NCBI GenBank assembly: GCA_037954665.1
Contig: JBBMOL010000591.1
Coordinates: 62,001 to 126,000, forward strand
DNA: 64,000 nucleotides
DNA from: Laguncularia racemosa
Lineage: Eukaryota > Streptophyta > Magnoliopsida > Myrtales > Combretaceae
Direction: 5' to 3'
The notes beneath the pieces were generated by a model. The model saw nothing but the letters and a program-made list of their open reading frames with translations, did not search any database and was not told the DNA's origin. Shown one piece after another: positions 45,346-57,066 of this stretch (position 1 is its first letter; each line of letters starts with the position of its first letter). The translations under genes and the position numbers were made by a program.

Positions 45346-46157
45346 TGATGTGCCTTATAATTCCAATTGCAAACAACACCAACACAAGTGTGTGGTCACT
45401 AAATCAATCCACAAAGGCACGATCAACAATAATCTCTTGAACCCTAATTCATGTAGATTCAAATGTCTATGATGCTAAATTGTGATGAGGAGCAATGCAA
45501 TTATATAAATAAGTAAAAGATAACAATACAAATGAACCCAACTCCACTCAAATAAGACTTGAAACAAATATGAAAATTAGGCATAAAAGACAACAAGTAA
45601 CATAACCAATTTGTATCTAGATATGATGCACTAGAAAACAATTAGTAGTAATTAGAGAAGGATTGATATTACTCACAATCTCCCCAAGCTAATCTCACCA
45701 CAATTTCACAAGTGAATTGATAAGATAAGTTTTGCATGCAAAGACTCTCCTCATGGAAAAAGGTTATTTTTTTCTCAAGTTTCAAAAGCTCCCTCTAAAC
45801 CCTACTTAGTAAGTATTTATACTTGCTCCAATTAATGTAAAAACAACAAAACCAATTACAAATAAGCCACTCAAATGATCGATTCTCAAACATAAAATTA
45901 CAAGTACAAATAAGTCTTTAAATGACCGGTTCTTCACTTCAATAGAACATATTATGGACCGTGGATGTAAGTCCAAGAATGTCCTAGAATTTGATCCTTA
46001 GTGCATTTTATTTGCCATCTTGTAAAGACTGAGAAATGTACTTGCTAAAATGCAAAGATAAAGCATTATTAGATAAATATGATAACATGTAGATATTTAG
46101 GCTCATGTATCTAATTTGGTTTCCTCACTATTGGAACCAAAGGGTTGATTCCCATCA
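45346..46157 (-). repeat. C5 3' LTR
   Basis: TGATGTGCC...CCCATCA. TATA inverted repeat at 45809-45826 with one arm mismatch. Confidence 0.85.
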
Positions 46158-46900
46158 TCTCCTTGGGCCTTTGAAAGTTTTCCCTCAAATTAAGGGGTCT
46201 TCTCTTGGAATAACACCCAGTGTTTGTGTTTGCTTGTTGGCTTGAGGTCTTGAAGAGCCATTGGTGTTTCTAATATGTTCCTAGAAAGAGCGCACCTTAG
46301 GTAGAGACATAGGAGTCAACACAATCCGTGTACCACCTTCTGAAACATGTAATTTTTTCTAAACCCGTCATGTAGCACCTTCCTGTCAAATAACCAAGGC
46401 CTACCTAGCAATATATGAAAGGCGCACATAGGAAGCACATCACAAATAATCTCATCACTATATTTATCTCCTATACTGAATGGCACCTTTGTCTTCTGTG
46501 TAACATGCAAATTACCTCTGTCGTCCAACCAATGCAATTTATAAGGTTGTGGATGTGGGCTAGTGGATATTTGTAAGTTATATACTAAATGCAGCAGATT
46601 TTACATTAGTGCAACTATCACCATCGATGAAAAGAACATGTAGGTTACCTCGAATTCGGTAAGGTTTGTGGAATAGGTTCTCCCTCTAATATCACTGACA
46701 TCTGGAGATATGGTCATAACCTTGCATAACACATTAATAGGTAAGTAATTTCACCCTTTTTGCCCTCATGTGTCTCAATTTTTATGATCATCATAATATT
46801 CCTACAGAGCTAAGGATAAATCTTTCGACTCGACAACTTCTTCCTGATCATCTTCTTCGTTGCCCTCCATAACATCATCACCCTTTTATTGCGGCACTAC
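46158..46900 (-). pseudogene. pro: C5 protease and polyprotein tail
   Basis: Minus strand: protease part HWLDDRGNLHVTQKTKVPFS, DEIICDVLPMCAFHILLGRP and WLFDRKVLHDGF (46316-46537). The catalytic block near 46610 is decayed. Just downstream (46160-46250) the decayed frame reads LGV, PRED and then a DLR.NL-like tail before the LTR. The layout matches C3, with the same kind of junction. Confidence 0.75.
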
Positions 46901-48037
46901 GCAACCATATGTCAAAAACCCATGCATTTGAAACATTTAATTTGGCACATCATCCCACTAGTTGATCTTGGTATTGTCTGCTTGAAATTAGATTCAACTA
47001 CCTTTTTACCTTTCCTAGAAACATTTTTCTCCATATCAGTGCAGGGATAATTTATCTACAGCCTTAGTATGTTCTCTTACTCCCTTTTGTCCACCCATAT
47101 GACCATCTGCTCCGATAGGTTTAGTAGTAGTACCATACCTGTTACTAGTGGCTCAAAAAAGGATTTGATTGCCTCCACCTCTCCACTTTAAAGGCTAAAT
47201 AATAGCTTCATCAAGTGTATTATACCTTTGCAACTCAACAACATAGGCAATCTCATATTTCAACCAGACATAAATCGTGTTAGGGTTTGCTCAAGAGGCT
47301 TGATTGATCCACATTTGATCATCAATGTCCCAAACTACTGTACATAGTCATCTACTATTTTACCCCCCCACCTCAGTGTTTGGAGACACATAAACAGTTC
47401 CTACGTGTAATGTTCAGGTATGAACTTTTCCTCAAAATCCGTTTCATGTCCCTCTAAGTATGTATTTCTTTCCTCTCCATCACTTCATCTGCTGATCACT
47501 AGATTTTTCCACCACAAGGTGGCATAAACCCATGAGTTCCACAGCTGCAAGACAAACCCTAGTGTTATCATCGGGTTTTATAACACTTGAATAGATCCTC
47601 ACTTTGTCCTCCCAATCTAAGTAATCATCTATTGAAAACCCTTGCATCAAATGAAGGCATCTGTAGTTTCACATACTCCAATCCCCGAGGTAGTTTGAAA
47701 ATCCCTATTTGGGGATGGGTTAATCCTAAAATTATCATCTTTCCTCCTTAAGAGCATGATAATCTCCTTCCACTCTTCTTCCCATATTACCTCCAATTGC
47801 CCCTCCCTATGAACCCTTCTGACGAACTACCCTAGGTGGTGGTGCCTAAGGATTTGTCACTGGTGGTTGTGGCATCGTCATCTGATTTTATCCTTGTTGC
47901 TAATGTAGCAACAATGGTGGTGAGGTCCTGTAACTATTCTCCAAAGTTCTTTCACTTGCAGTTCAATGACCTTGATCACCACCGACTTGGCTATTGGCCT
48001 CATTGCCAATTCCCCCATTTAGACTATCATTTGACAT
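46901..48037 (-). pseudogene. gag: C5 gag
   Basis: Begins at 48037 with MSNDSLNGGIGNEANSQVGG, very close to the C3 and C2 gag starts. A relic knuckle CFKCMGF.HMVA is near 46930. Frames in between are broken by many stops and small indels. Confidence 0.78.
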
Positions 48038-49042
48038 GGTTGTTAACTTGATTTGTTGAAATATAAAAACAACTCAAGGAAAATGTAGTATACCTCATAA
48101 TCACCCCGTCACAACAACCACACTTTCACACCACAACATCAATCACTACAAAACACAAAATACCCCTCCCCACTTAACTTCACACACCCACGAACACTGC
48201 AATCACGACAACAATACAAGTAGAAGCATTAATAAACACCTCTCCAAATGGTAAGTTTAAATGATTCCAACTTATCCAAATTTTGTTTAAAAGGGTCAAT
48301 ACATAATAACTCCCACATTTTAAAGATTGCTTTTTGAAATTCAAAATTTTTCCACAATATACACTCTTCTCATACACACACTTCACCACGGTATACTAAC
48401 CCCACACCAACACCTTTATGGTTCAAACACCAAACACACTTACACACACCCTGGGGCACACACTACTTCAAAGGGTTCACACCAACACACTCCCACCTTT
48501 AATTACACAACCACGCCACGCATACTTACCTTGGGGCAAGCTAGAATCACAACACACACAACTTTACAGCAACAACCTTCAAGGAACAATTAATGAAAAG
48601 CTTTTCCAAAAGGGAAAAACAATTCAAGAATAGTCAAAGTGTATTAAATTAAACAATAAAAATAATTCTTAAACTTTTAAAATTTGTTTTTGAATTTAAA
48701 TTTTTTCCTAGTTGTCCCCGGAAAGATACAAATCTGAAAAAAAATGTACTCCAACCCAAATTTTGGAAAAGTATTGCAACAATCAACACACTCAAATTTG
48801 AAATTTTAAATTCAAAGACTCCCCTTCTACCATAACAAGCAATCATGGCAAGATGAAATAAAAAGTCAATTTTGAAAATTCCATTCCACTTCTACAATAA
48901 TAAGGTATATCACAATACAATCACAAAAATTACTTCAACTCCACTTCAAAATCTTCAATTAAAAAAGAAAATTCAAAAACCCTTAATTTCCAATTAAATT
49001 CATGTAAACCCTTCCAAAACCCTTACTTTGAACAAAAAATTA
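48038..49042 (-). other. C5 leader
   Basis: C/A-rich on the plus strand (CACACAC, CAACAC words), as in the C2 leader. Homopolymer irregularities begin to appear from about 48450. No gene seen. Confidence 0.6.
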
Positions 49043-49840
49043 TGATTCCCCTAAAATTTCCCAATTGCAAACACACCAAAAAATTTGGTGATCACTAAAT
49101 TAACCCACAAAAGCATGATCAAAAACAATCTCTTGAACCTAATTCAGAGATTCAAAGGGCGATGAGCTAAATTGTGAGGGAACAATGAAATTGTACAAAT
49201 AAGTAAAAATAACAATACAAATGAACCCAAATTCCCGCTCAAATAAGACTTAAATAAAATATGAAAATTAGGAAACCCAAATTTCACGGAAAGACAACAA
49301 GAAAATAGCCGATTTGTATCTAGATAGGGCGCACTAGAAAACAATTGGTAGTAACTAAAAGGGTTTGATATTCCAAAATCTCCCCAAAAATCTTGCCACA
49401 TTTCACAACGAAATTGATGGGTAAGTTTTGCATGCAAGGCTCTCCTCATGACAAAAGGTGTATTTTTTTTTTTCAATTTTTAAAAAGCTCCCTCTAAACC
49501 TCTTACAATTTTTATACTTGCTCCAATTAGGGTAAAAACAACAAAAAAAAATTTACAAATAACCCACTCAAATGCCCGGGTTTCCCAAAACATAAAATTA
49601 CAAGTACAAAAAGTCTTCAAATGGCCAGTTCTTATTTCAATAGAAAATTTTGGACCGGAGTAGTCCAAAAATTTCCCCCACAATTTACCCTTTAGTGCAT
49701 TTTATTGCCTCTTGTAAAATTGAAATGTACTTGCTAAAAATCAATGATAAATATTTTTAGATAAATATGACAACATGGGGATATTTGGGCTCATTATCCA
49801 ATTTGGTTTTCCCATTTAACCAAAAGGGTTATTTTCATCA
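49043..49840 (-). repeat. C5 5' LTR, irregular
   Basis: Aligns to 45346-46157 throughout, but with frequent single-base gains and losses in A, T, C and G runs. Confidence 0.8.
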
Positions 49841-50205
49841 AATTCGGAGTTTGGGCAAATTTTCCTTGCATCTTTTGGCTGTAATTTTAGCCCCTTTTTT
49901 TCGGTAAATTTTTCAAACTGCAACACACGAATCTCTCAACATTTTTCCACAGTGAATATGAATTTCCCTGATTTTCTTCAATCTTTGTGTGACTTTTCTG
50001 GCATTTTTTTTCAGCTATTTTTCCCACTGGACTTTCCATTTTGTAAAAAAGTTTTTTTTCTCTTCAATTTTCATAAATTTTTCTATTAATTCATAAATTG
50101 TAATTTAAAAATTTGAAATTAAAATATAAAGTGATTAAATGAAATATTCAATTAAAATTAAGAAAATTATTTATATAAAAATTAGTATATTATAAACCCT
50201 TTTCA
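49841..50205 (-). repeat. L1 5' LTR, right part
   Basis: Homologous to 33175-33558, ends TTTTCA at 50205, followed by the duplication GGATT. Confidence 0.82.
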
Positions 50206-52195
50206 GGATTCTTTTTAGGGTAATTGGCTTGCAAGCCTTCACAATCTATCCCCAGAAGGACTTAATGGTATATTATATTTTAAGGCAGAAGTATATTTCA
50301 AAAAAATATTAGACTTATAATTACTCGAAAGACAACTTGGAGTCATAAAGCTTGAAGTCATTGTATTTGTGATTTCCCAACCCATAAAAAGGCGTTAAAT
50401 TTATGTTGCTCGTGTCTTAAAACCCTATCATTTTTGCATTTATTGAGCCAAAATGGATATGCTTGATTAAATAACTTCTTGATTTTGCTTTCAATTCATA
50501 AGAGGAAACCACAAGCTTAAAAGCTTGCCCCCCAACAACTTTTCTTTTGTAGGTTAAGCCTAAACTAGAATGGGTTGGAACAATTTATGAGAGCTTCAAC
50601 TCAGATACGAGAAACAAGCATAAATAAGTAATTGTTGGTCAGATTTAGTAGAGTAATAAGAACTTGTGGGAAATTTTTGTATTCCTTTTTTTCAAAATAT
50701 ATTTTCCTTTAAACATTATTTAAACCTGATTTCTTTAAGATTGTGACTACTCGATTTACGTTTTGGGGGGGATACTGATTTTTTGCGGTTCTAGTGACAT
50801 GGGTTACCGATTTTTTAGCTATTTTTTTTAATAATTATTTATTGGTTAAACTAATGAAGACTTAATTTGAGTCTTTCAACCTCTAAATTGTAAGGGGTTT
50901 TTTACTCACAGGTATACACGAGATGGATAATTTTTTTGTGAAAAATACCAACCTCCCTCTGAGGGGACAAAAGGGGGAAAAAGATCTTAGGGAATTTTGA
51001 AATCAAAGCCTCATAGGAAAATATGAAAATGACATGAAGAAGGAAGGGAAAATTTTAAACCAAAGCCTTAGAAAGACCGCATAAAATTCTTAGCCCAATT
51101 TTTCTAAAATTTTCAGAAAAGAACAGAAACTCAACACCTTTTTGAAGCCTTAAACATGTTGCCAAGTGGTTAAAATTTAAATTCCTTTGGGTTTTTTAGA
51201 TCAAATTGGGAAAAAAAGAGCCCCTAAATAAAGCAAAAAATTGGGTGCATCAATTTGTTTGGGTACTAGCACAATATTTTAAATTTTAAACTAAAAAAAA
51301 AACTTCAAAAAGGGAAAGAACATTCAAAACCCTTTTAAAAGTGACTTTTAAGTAGGGTGACAAATGGACTTAAAATGAAAAAGTTATGAAAAAAAAAACA
51401 CTAAAACCTTCAAAACCGGGGGAAGATCGACAAAACTAGAAAAAAACTAGTTTAGGTAATGGTTAACCCCAATTTTGAGTTATTTTTGTCCTATTAGGTG
51501 ACATGTCTTTCGAGGATGACTTACTAACTGATTACTGAAAAATTTTGGCCCATATGGTCAATTGATTGAAAACCCTAATGATTATTTTCTTTGTTGTGTT
51601 TTTAGTTAGCACCTCGCATGCTTTTAAGATTGGATGTATAAATTTGACTTGTATGTGGGGGAAAATTTGGGGTATTGTATGTACTTGAATGCCATGATTA
51701 AATATCAATTTATCAAAATTTTGTACCTGGCTAAATAATTGTTGGTTTCTCCTGCATTTAGAATTAGAATTGCGGGGTGTCTGTATTGAATTGCTGTGAA
51801 CCCCTAATAACTTGACTTTAGTTTAAATTTGGGCCATAAATGAAATGAATCATGCATAATGCCCTCTACATGTAAGAAGGCCATTGGTATTACGCGGTGG
51901 TAGGGAAAAAGGCCTTATGGAGGTATACTCCATGGGCACACATTGTTTTAAACCTTTAAGAACAAAGTGGAACCGAGAAATGTTGCCTTCTAATTGGACT
52001 AGGATTACCTAAATTGGGGTTTTTATCGCTTAGGAGTGTTTAAAGTTTTACGAGCCTTTCACAATCTTTTCCCCCTTGATGAGTTTTGTAAATATATGTG
52101 TATTTTCAAGTGTATTAAAGAATATTACAAAAATATATATGACTTTATGAATTATCTTAAAAGTTTGCTCGAGCTCATTAGACCCTGGATTGATG
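50206..52195. repeat. Tekay/Del-like blocks C (end) and D (start)
   Basis: 50206-50990 is homologous to 52025-52195 plus 53302-53940 (shared GTGATTTCC.AACC, GCTTGATTAA, AGCTTACCCCC-like and GTAGGTTAAGC words). 51062-52020 is homologous to 31248-32165. Non-coding. Words such as AAGCTTTATAGCTTACCCCC (53480 copy) are typical of Tekay/Del LTRs. Confidence 0.5.
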
Positions 52196-53301
52196 TGATA
52201 GGAATAAAAATTTCCTTTCAAGACCTATTATTAGGGCAAGACCCAAAGGATTTCAAATCTTGGCGAGGGAGGGTCCTCTTTGAAAAAACAGACCCTGGAA
52301 TTATTTGTATACTAACCTCTTTTTATTACTTATGTGTTATGTATTCCAGTAGGCTTTACTTGTCGGGTTTTTACAAGGCGATGGAAAAAACTCCTAAGCG
52401 TTGCTTGTGGGTTATTCATGGACTGACCTAAATTGAAGATGAGCGGGGACCAACGAATTAAATTGAAGAACTGGCTCGTTGAAGACTATTTTTGTACTTG
52501 TTATTTTTATCTTTGAACGGTTTTTTTGTAAGCTTTTTAGACATTTTTTTTGGGTTGTAATTGTTGTATTTGGGGCCCGGGCCACACTAAGTGGCGTAGA
52601 TTTTAATTTTTTTGTCTTTTTAAAACCCTAAGTGGAGAAGGTTTTAAATTTATTTTGCTAAAGTGGGGTTTGTAGGGAGCTTTTTAAACACTTAAAAAAA
52701 TACATTTTTTGGTCGTGGGGAAGAGTCCTTGTATAAAAAAAATTCTCTTACCCAATTTCATCTTTTGAAATTGTGGCGAGTTTAGCTTAAAGGAGATTGT
52801 AAGTAATATAAATCCTTCTCTATTTTTTCTTTTTAGTTTTCTAGTGGTCATATCTAGTTTACAATTTGGTTGGTTACTTGTTGACTTTTACGGGGAATTA
52901 AGGTTCATAATTTTCAAATTTATTTAAGTCAATTTGAGTGGAATTTTAATTTTATCCATATTGTTATCCATTTCTTGTTATACCATTACAGTGGGTCCAT
53001 ATCACAAAATTTTAAAATCATTTCCATTTGGATCCCCGTTTAATTTTGGGGTTCAAATTTAAAATTTTTGTTGGGTTACGCCCCTTGTGAACTTGGTTCT
53101 TGATTGAGATTGCTTCAAATTTTTTGTTTGTATGTGCTTAGGCCAATTAAGCACATTTTTTATTTTTTTGGTATCAGAGCAAGTTGTTCATACCCGTTAG
53201 GGTTTATTTGGGGTTTTTTCTTTACGCCAATTTTGGGATTTGTTGAAAATGGTTTTCAATTGGTTTCATGTGCTTAAAAATTTTATCATTTAGGCACATC
53301 A
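52196..53301 (+). mobile_element. S2: solo chromovirus LTR with an internal primer site
   Basis: 1106 bp, TGATAGGAATA...GGCACATCA. Flanks TGATG (52191-52195) and CGATG (53302-53306) form a duplication with one mismatch. An inner terminus (AAGCACAT, about 53156) is followed by primer site TGGTATCAGAGC and about 120 bp more, then the outer terminus. The sequence is rich in homopolymer changes. Confidence 0.82.
53169..53180 (+). other. Primer-binding site embedded in LTR S2
   Basis: TGGTATCAGAGC, exact initiator-Met type, inside the LTR as bounded by the target duplication. Confidence 0.8.
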
Positions 53302-54199
53302 CGATGTGTGGTTTGTGATTTCCTAACCTAGGTAGCGAAGGGCTTAAGTCCGTGCTGTATTTTGTTTTGGTAAATTGTTACATTGTTGCATTCATGTGGT
53401 TGCTGTGCATGGCATATGCTTGATTAAAAAAACTTTTTTTATTATTGCTTGTTGGACAGTATGAAAAATATATTCACTAAGCTTTATAGCTTACCCCCAA
53501 GCAGCTTCTCTTTTGCAGGTTAAGCTTAAAGTTGGGAATGGGGGTAGGAATCAAGTGATGAGGGGCTCTAAAAATCAGATAAACAAGGAACAAATATAAA
53601 ATAGAGCAATTATTGGTCCAGACCTAGTTAAAATGACAAGAATTTGTGGATTATTTATATTCTTTTTTTTTCAAAATCTTTTTTTTCCCTTAAACTTATT
53701 TGAACCTAGACTTCTTTAAAATTGTGACTACCCCATTTTACAATTTGGGGGGAGAATACCGATTCTCTATGGGGTTTTAGTGACTGTAGATTACCGGCCT
53801 CTTTAGTTAATTTTAAAATAATTAGTTCTATGTATTTCAATTTAAAGGGGGGCTTAATTAGAGTATTACAACTTCTGACTTGCAAAACGATTTTTGCATC
53901 ACGGGGATACACGAGATGTGATAACTTTTAAACGAAAACTTTCCAGGCCCTCCCTTTTGGGGGATGAAACTTTGGGTGTGTACTACATTGTTCATTGCAA
54001 ATCCCCCTTTCCTCTTCTCCAGTTTGTTCCTAAACCAATTTTTGATGATTATAAGTCTAATTAGTTTTATAATTATGTTAATCCTAATACATTATGTGAA
54101 TTTTTTGCACTTACTTGATTCCATTGGTGTTTTAAAATCCCCAATTCATTTGTTTCTATGCTTGTTCCTTCTTGCTCTTTTTTGTCCCCTTTAACAATG
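53302..54199. repeat. Tekay/Del-like block D, continued, and flank
   Basis: 53302-53940 matches 50360-50990. 53941-54194 has no partner I can see. CAATG at 54195-54199 is the S3 duplication. Confidence 0.45.
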
Positions 54200-55258
54200 T
54201 GATTTTTTTTAAAACACATTTAAAAGCACACCCAAAAGACTTAAGAATAACTATCTCAAGTCAAGGCAAAATCGGACCCAAAAAATGGCACTTTTAAAAA
54301 TAAAACCCTAATGATGAAAGGAAAAATTTTCAAAAAACCCAAAAATGTTTATAATCAGAATACCTCAATGAAAATGACTTCTAAAAAACACTCTAATTTC
54401 ATTTTAACCCAAGCAAATGAAGCCTAAATTTGACAAAGAAAAACCGTAAAATATGATTCCTTTTCCAAATGGTGAAATTCACGTTTTAAAGGGAAAAACT
54501 TTTCAATGATGACCCAAAAATAAAATGATAAGTACTTAAAATAATCACAAGAATTCGTGTACAATAAGATGAAAATCTGCCCAAGGGAATATCTCTAATA
54601 AAACCCTAGATACAACACATTAGAGAAAAAAAGAAATCACAACAAAATGAAATTGATATAACTCAAATTTCAAGATGTTGCACTCGCTACAATTTCAAGT
54701 TTTGGGAATTGAAATTGATAAGAGTTGGAACCAAGGTATGAACCCAAATTTCACACGTGAAAAGGGGGTGTATGTTCTGCAAAAATAAGCTCCCCTAAAC
54801 CCTCTTTTAAAGCAAGTATTTATACTTGCTACTTCTGGGGTTTAAAAAAAGTGCTCAAAATTACAAGTTTGCCATTTTTAAGGTGGCTAGCCCTAAATGA
54901 AAATTACAGGGGAAATAAAAGTGTCCCAAAACCAAAATAGTTCATAAAAGAATAAATATATAAAAGAAATGGTCTTCAAGTGCCGGTTTCTATAGGATCC
55001 ATGGGCCCCAGCTCATCGCCGGGGTTCAGGTCGATCCATGGATAACCCACAAGTTTGAGTCTGAGGGAGTTTGTCCATTGCCCTATAGAATAGGGATAAG
55101 TGTGCCTTTGGAATCACAATACAAAAAAAATAAAAAAGAGGTTAATATATAAATAATTCCGGGTCAATCTGCTCAAAAGGGGCCCCTCAACGCCAAGTTT
55201 TGAAATCCTTCAGTTTTTGGGCCCTAATGATAGGTCTTGTCGGTTTTTATTCTTATCA
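54200..55258 (-). mobile_element. S3: solo chromovirus LTR
   Basis: 1059 bp with perfect duplication CAATG (54195-54199, 55259-55263). On the minus strand it matches the C1/C3 LTR type and ends directly at the short terminus, without an embedded primer site. TATA inverted repeat at 54812-54829 (perfect). Confidence 0.88.
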
Positions 55259-55263
55259 CAATG

Positions 55264-55730
55264 TGTAAAAACAATTTGTTTATACCCATAATTTATCATT
55301 AGAATGTATCATCTTGTTGATCATAACTCTTCCCCGATAAAATTTAGTTAGTCTTGGGGGAGTTCACAAAGTCACCTTAAGTCTTTGGGAAGGTTTCTTT
55401 AGGTGTTCACTGTGAAAATGAAAAAAAAAGGGGGGCATTAGGTCAAGTAGGGCTTATGTATCTTGATTATGAAAAGCCCAAAATTCCCCCCATATCCTTT
55501 GACTATTTATCTATTTAACCTTGGTTCAAATAATAATAATATTTAATATATTTATTATTTTAAAATTTTATAAATGTGTATTTACACTTTATTATTCATC
55601 TTTAATTCTTTAATCTTTTTCCAAACTTTATTTATGCTTTGAAAAATTTTGAATTTGATCATCACTATCATGTCTGGGTAAATGTTTTCAATCTTCTATT
55701 AATGCTTCAAAAACTTTCCTCTCATGTCAT
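55264..55730. other. Unassigned flank
   Basis: AT-rich, irregular homopolymers, no frame or repeat partner that I can support. Confidence 0.4.
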
Positions 55731-57066
55731 TGATGGGTGTCGAAAACCAAAAATTTTTAAAACCCACACCTAAACCCCAAATTTTTATAATTTGTATACA
55801 GCAGTGAGTAGGGTCATATCTAAGGGATTGGTTAAATTTATTTCTATTAAAAGGAATAGAGAGAAAAAGAAGAATGGGGTTTTTGGGTTTTTAAATTGAA
55901 ATAATACTGAAATCAGATAATAAAATTGAATAATGATGAAAGCCTAACCAAAGGAATCACATAGTTTAATTCATAGAACTGGTCATTGATGCAAATTTTT
56001 TTTATTCTTTATCCCAAAATAAACTGGTTATGGTTTTTAAAAGATCTAATTTAAACCCAAACTCTCCTTACTTTCTTGATAATCAAAAAAAGTCTTTGAT
56101 TACTTCTCTTATTGAATTTAAAAAACCCTAAAAAAAGCTCTTAGGATTTTTAAACTATCAATAGCATTAAAACAAGAGAGACTACCAATTCTCCCCAAAT
56201 TTTTGATTATAAGATAACCTATTTAAAAAAGGGTTTTATACCTTCATAAAAATGAATTTGACTATCTATTCTTAATCAAACATGTTATTGTGTACCGGGA
56301 AAATAGAATATCCAAAGATTAAGGACCTGACGTTTAGTTAACAATATTTTAAATTTCTAATTGAGTAGAAGAAAACTCCAATTTTTTACCAATCAAACAA
56401 GGGTAATTTAAAAACAAAACATACAGAAGATATATAAATACCTTTAAAAAAAAAAGAATGAAAAAAGACAAAAACAATTAGGTCTCACAATTCTTGAAGA
56501 ACTAAACTTTTGATGATCCATTGGCTAGAAAATTTGTTTAGCCCCAATGTTTATCCCCCATTCAAAAAACAAAAAGTGAAAAAATATTTAAAAAAAAACT
56601 TTGTTTCAGGTTTTCTCTTGCTTTTTTCCCATTCGGTTTCTTGACTCCTAACTCCTTCCTTTTGGGAAAAAGAAGAGATTATATAAGAAAATCGGGAAAA
56701 ATCTCCTGAAAAAAAAAAAAAAAAGCCCAAAATTATCCATATACACAGTCTCAACTCATGTTAACACGACCGTGTATTTAAAACCCTGTAAGCTTCTGTT
56801 GGTTCTTCAAGCTAGATACACGGCCGTGCTCTGGAAATAAAGCCCTTTTATTTTTCCCTTATACGCCGGGGGTGTAAATCCTTGACTTTGACCCAAAAAT
56901 TTGGAGATGACTTCACAAAAAATCACTTGAATTAGCACTTTGACTCCTTTTAAACCTGATTTATCACCATAAAAAAATTAAGTACCATTTCCTTTTGTTT
57001 TCTATAAAATCAAAAATAAATTAACACAATTCATACTTAAAGTTTGAGTATAAAATGGCTCTATCA
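55731..57066 (-). repeat. Athila-2 3' LTR
   Basis: 1336 bp. Holds one copy of an ACCGTGTATTTAAA...CTTCAAGCTAGAT unit near 56766-56840. Confidence 0.83.

Larger units (their letters stand above)
45346..49840 (-). mobile_element. C5: chromovirus-type element with gag-protease remnants
   Basis: 4495 bp with LTRs 45346-46157 (812 bp) and 49043-49840 (798 bp). Duplication GATTC/AATTC has one mismatch (45341-45345, 49841-49845). Minus-strand gag and protease remnants lie between; the protease is followed almost directly by the polyprotein tail, so RT to integrase is deleted. The right LTR shows many homopolymer changes that the left does not. The primer site at 49026-49042 is only a degraded relic. 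Confidence 0.87.
32166..50205 (-). mobile_element. L1: gene-less Athila-like LTR element holding C4, C3 and C5
   Basis: LTRs at 32166-33558 (1393 bp) and 44269-50205 (interrupted by C5). A perfect duplication GGATT flanks it (32161-32165, 50206-50210). The own internal sequence is only about 1.6 kb (33559-34574 and 43687-44268) and non-coding. It includes CCCCCACACTTGAGTCTTTG at the 3' LTR and TGGGTTGCCTCCCA near 44044, motifs shared with Athila 3' regions. No primer site was recognised. It is a LARD/TRIM-like derivative. Confidence 0.88.

Noticed and set aside
45179..45472. 97-codon ORF starting with IYIYIY
   Set aside because: Translation of TA and ACAT microsatellites, crossing the C5 insertion point.
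52036..52431. 131-codon plus ORF
   Set aside because: Crosses the boundary between a Tekay-like block and solo LTR S2; no domain.
56551..56754. ORF 56551-56754 and its counterpart at 63022-63276
   Set aside because: Both lie at the same place in the two Athila-2 LTRs and consist of homopolymer-rich sequence; not genes.
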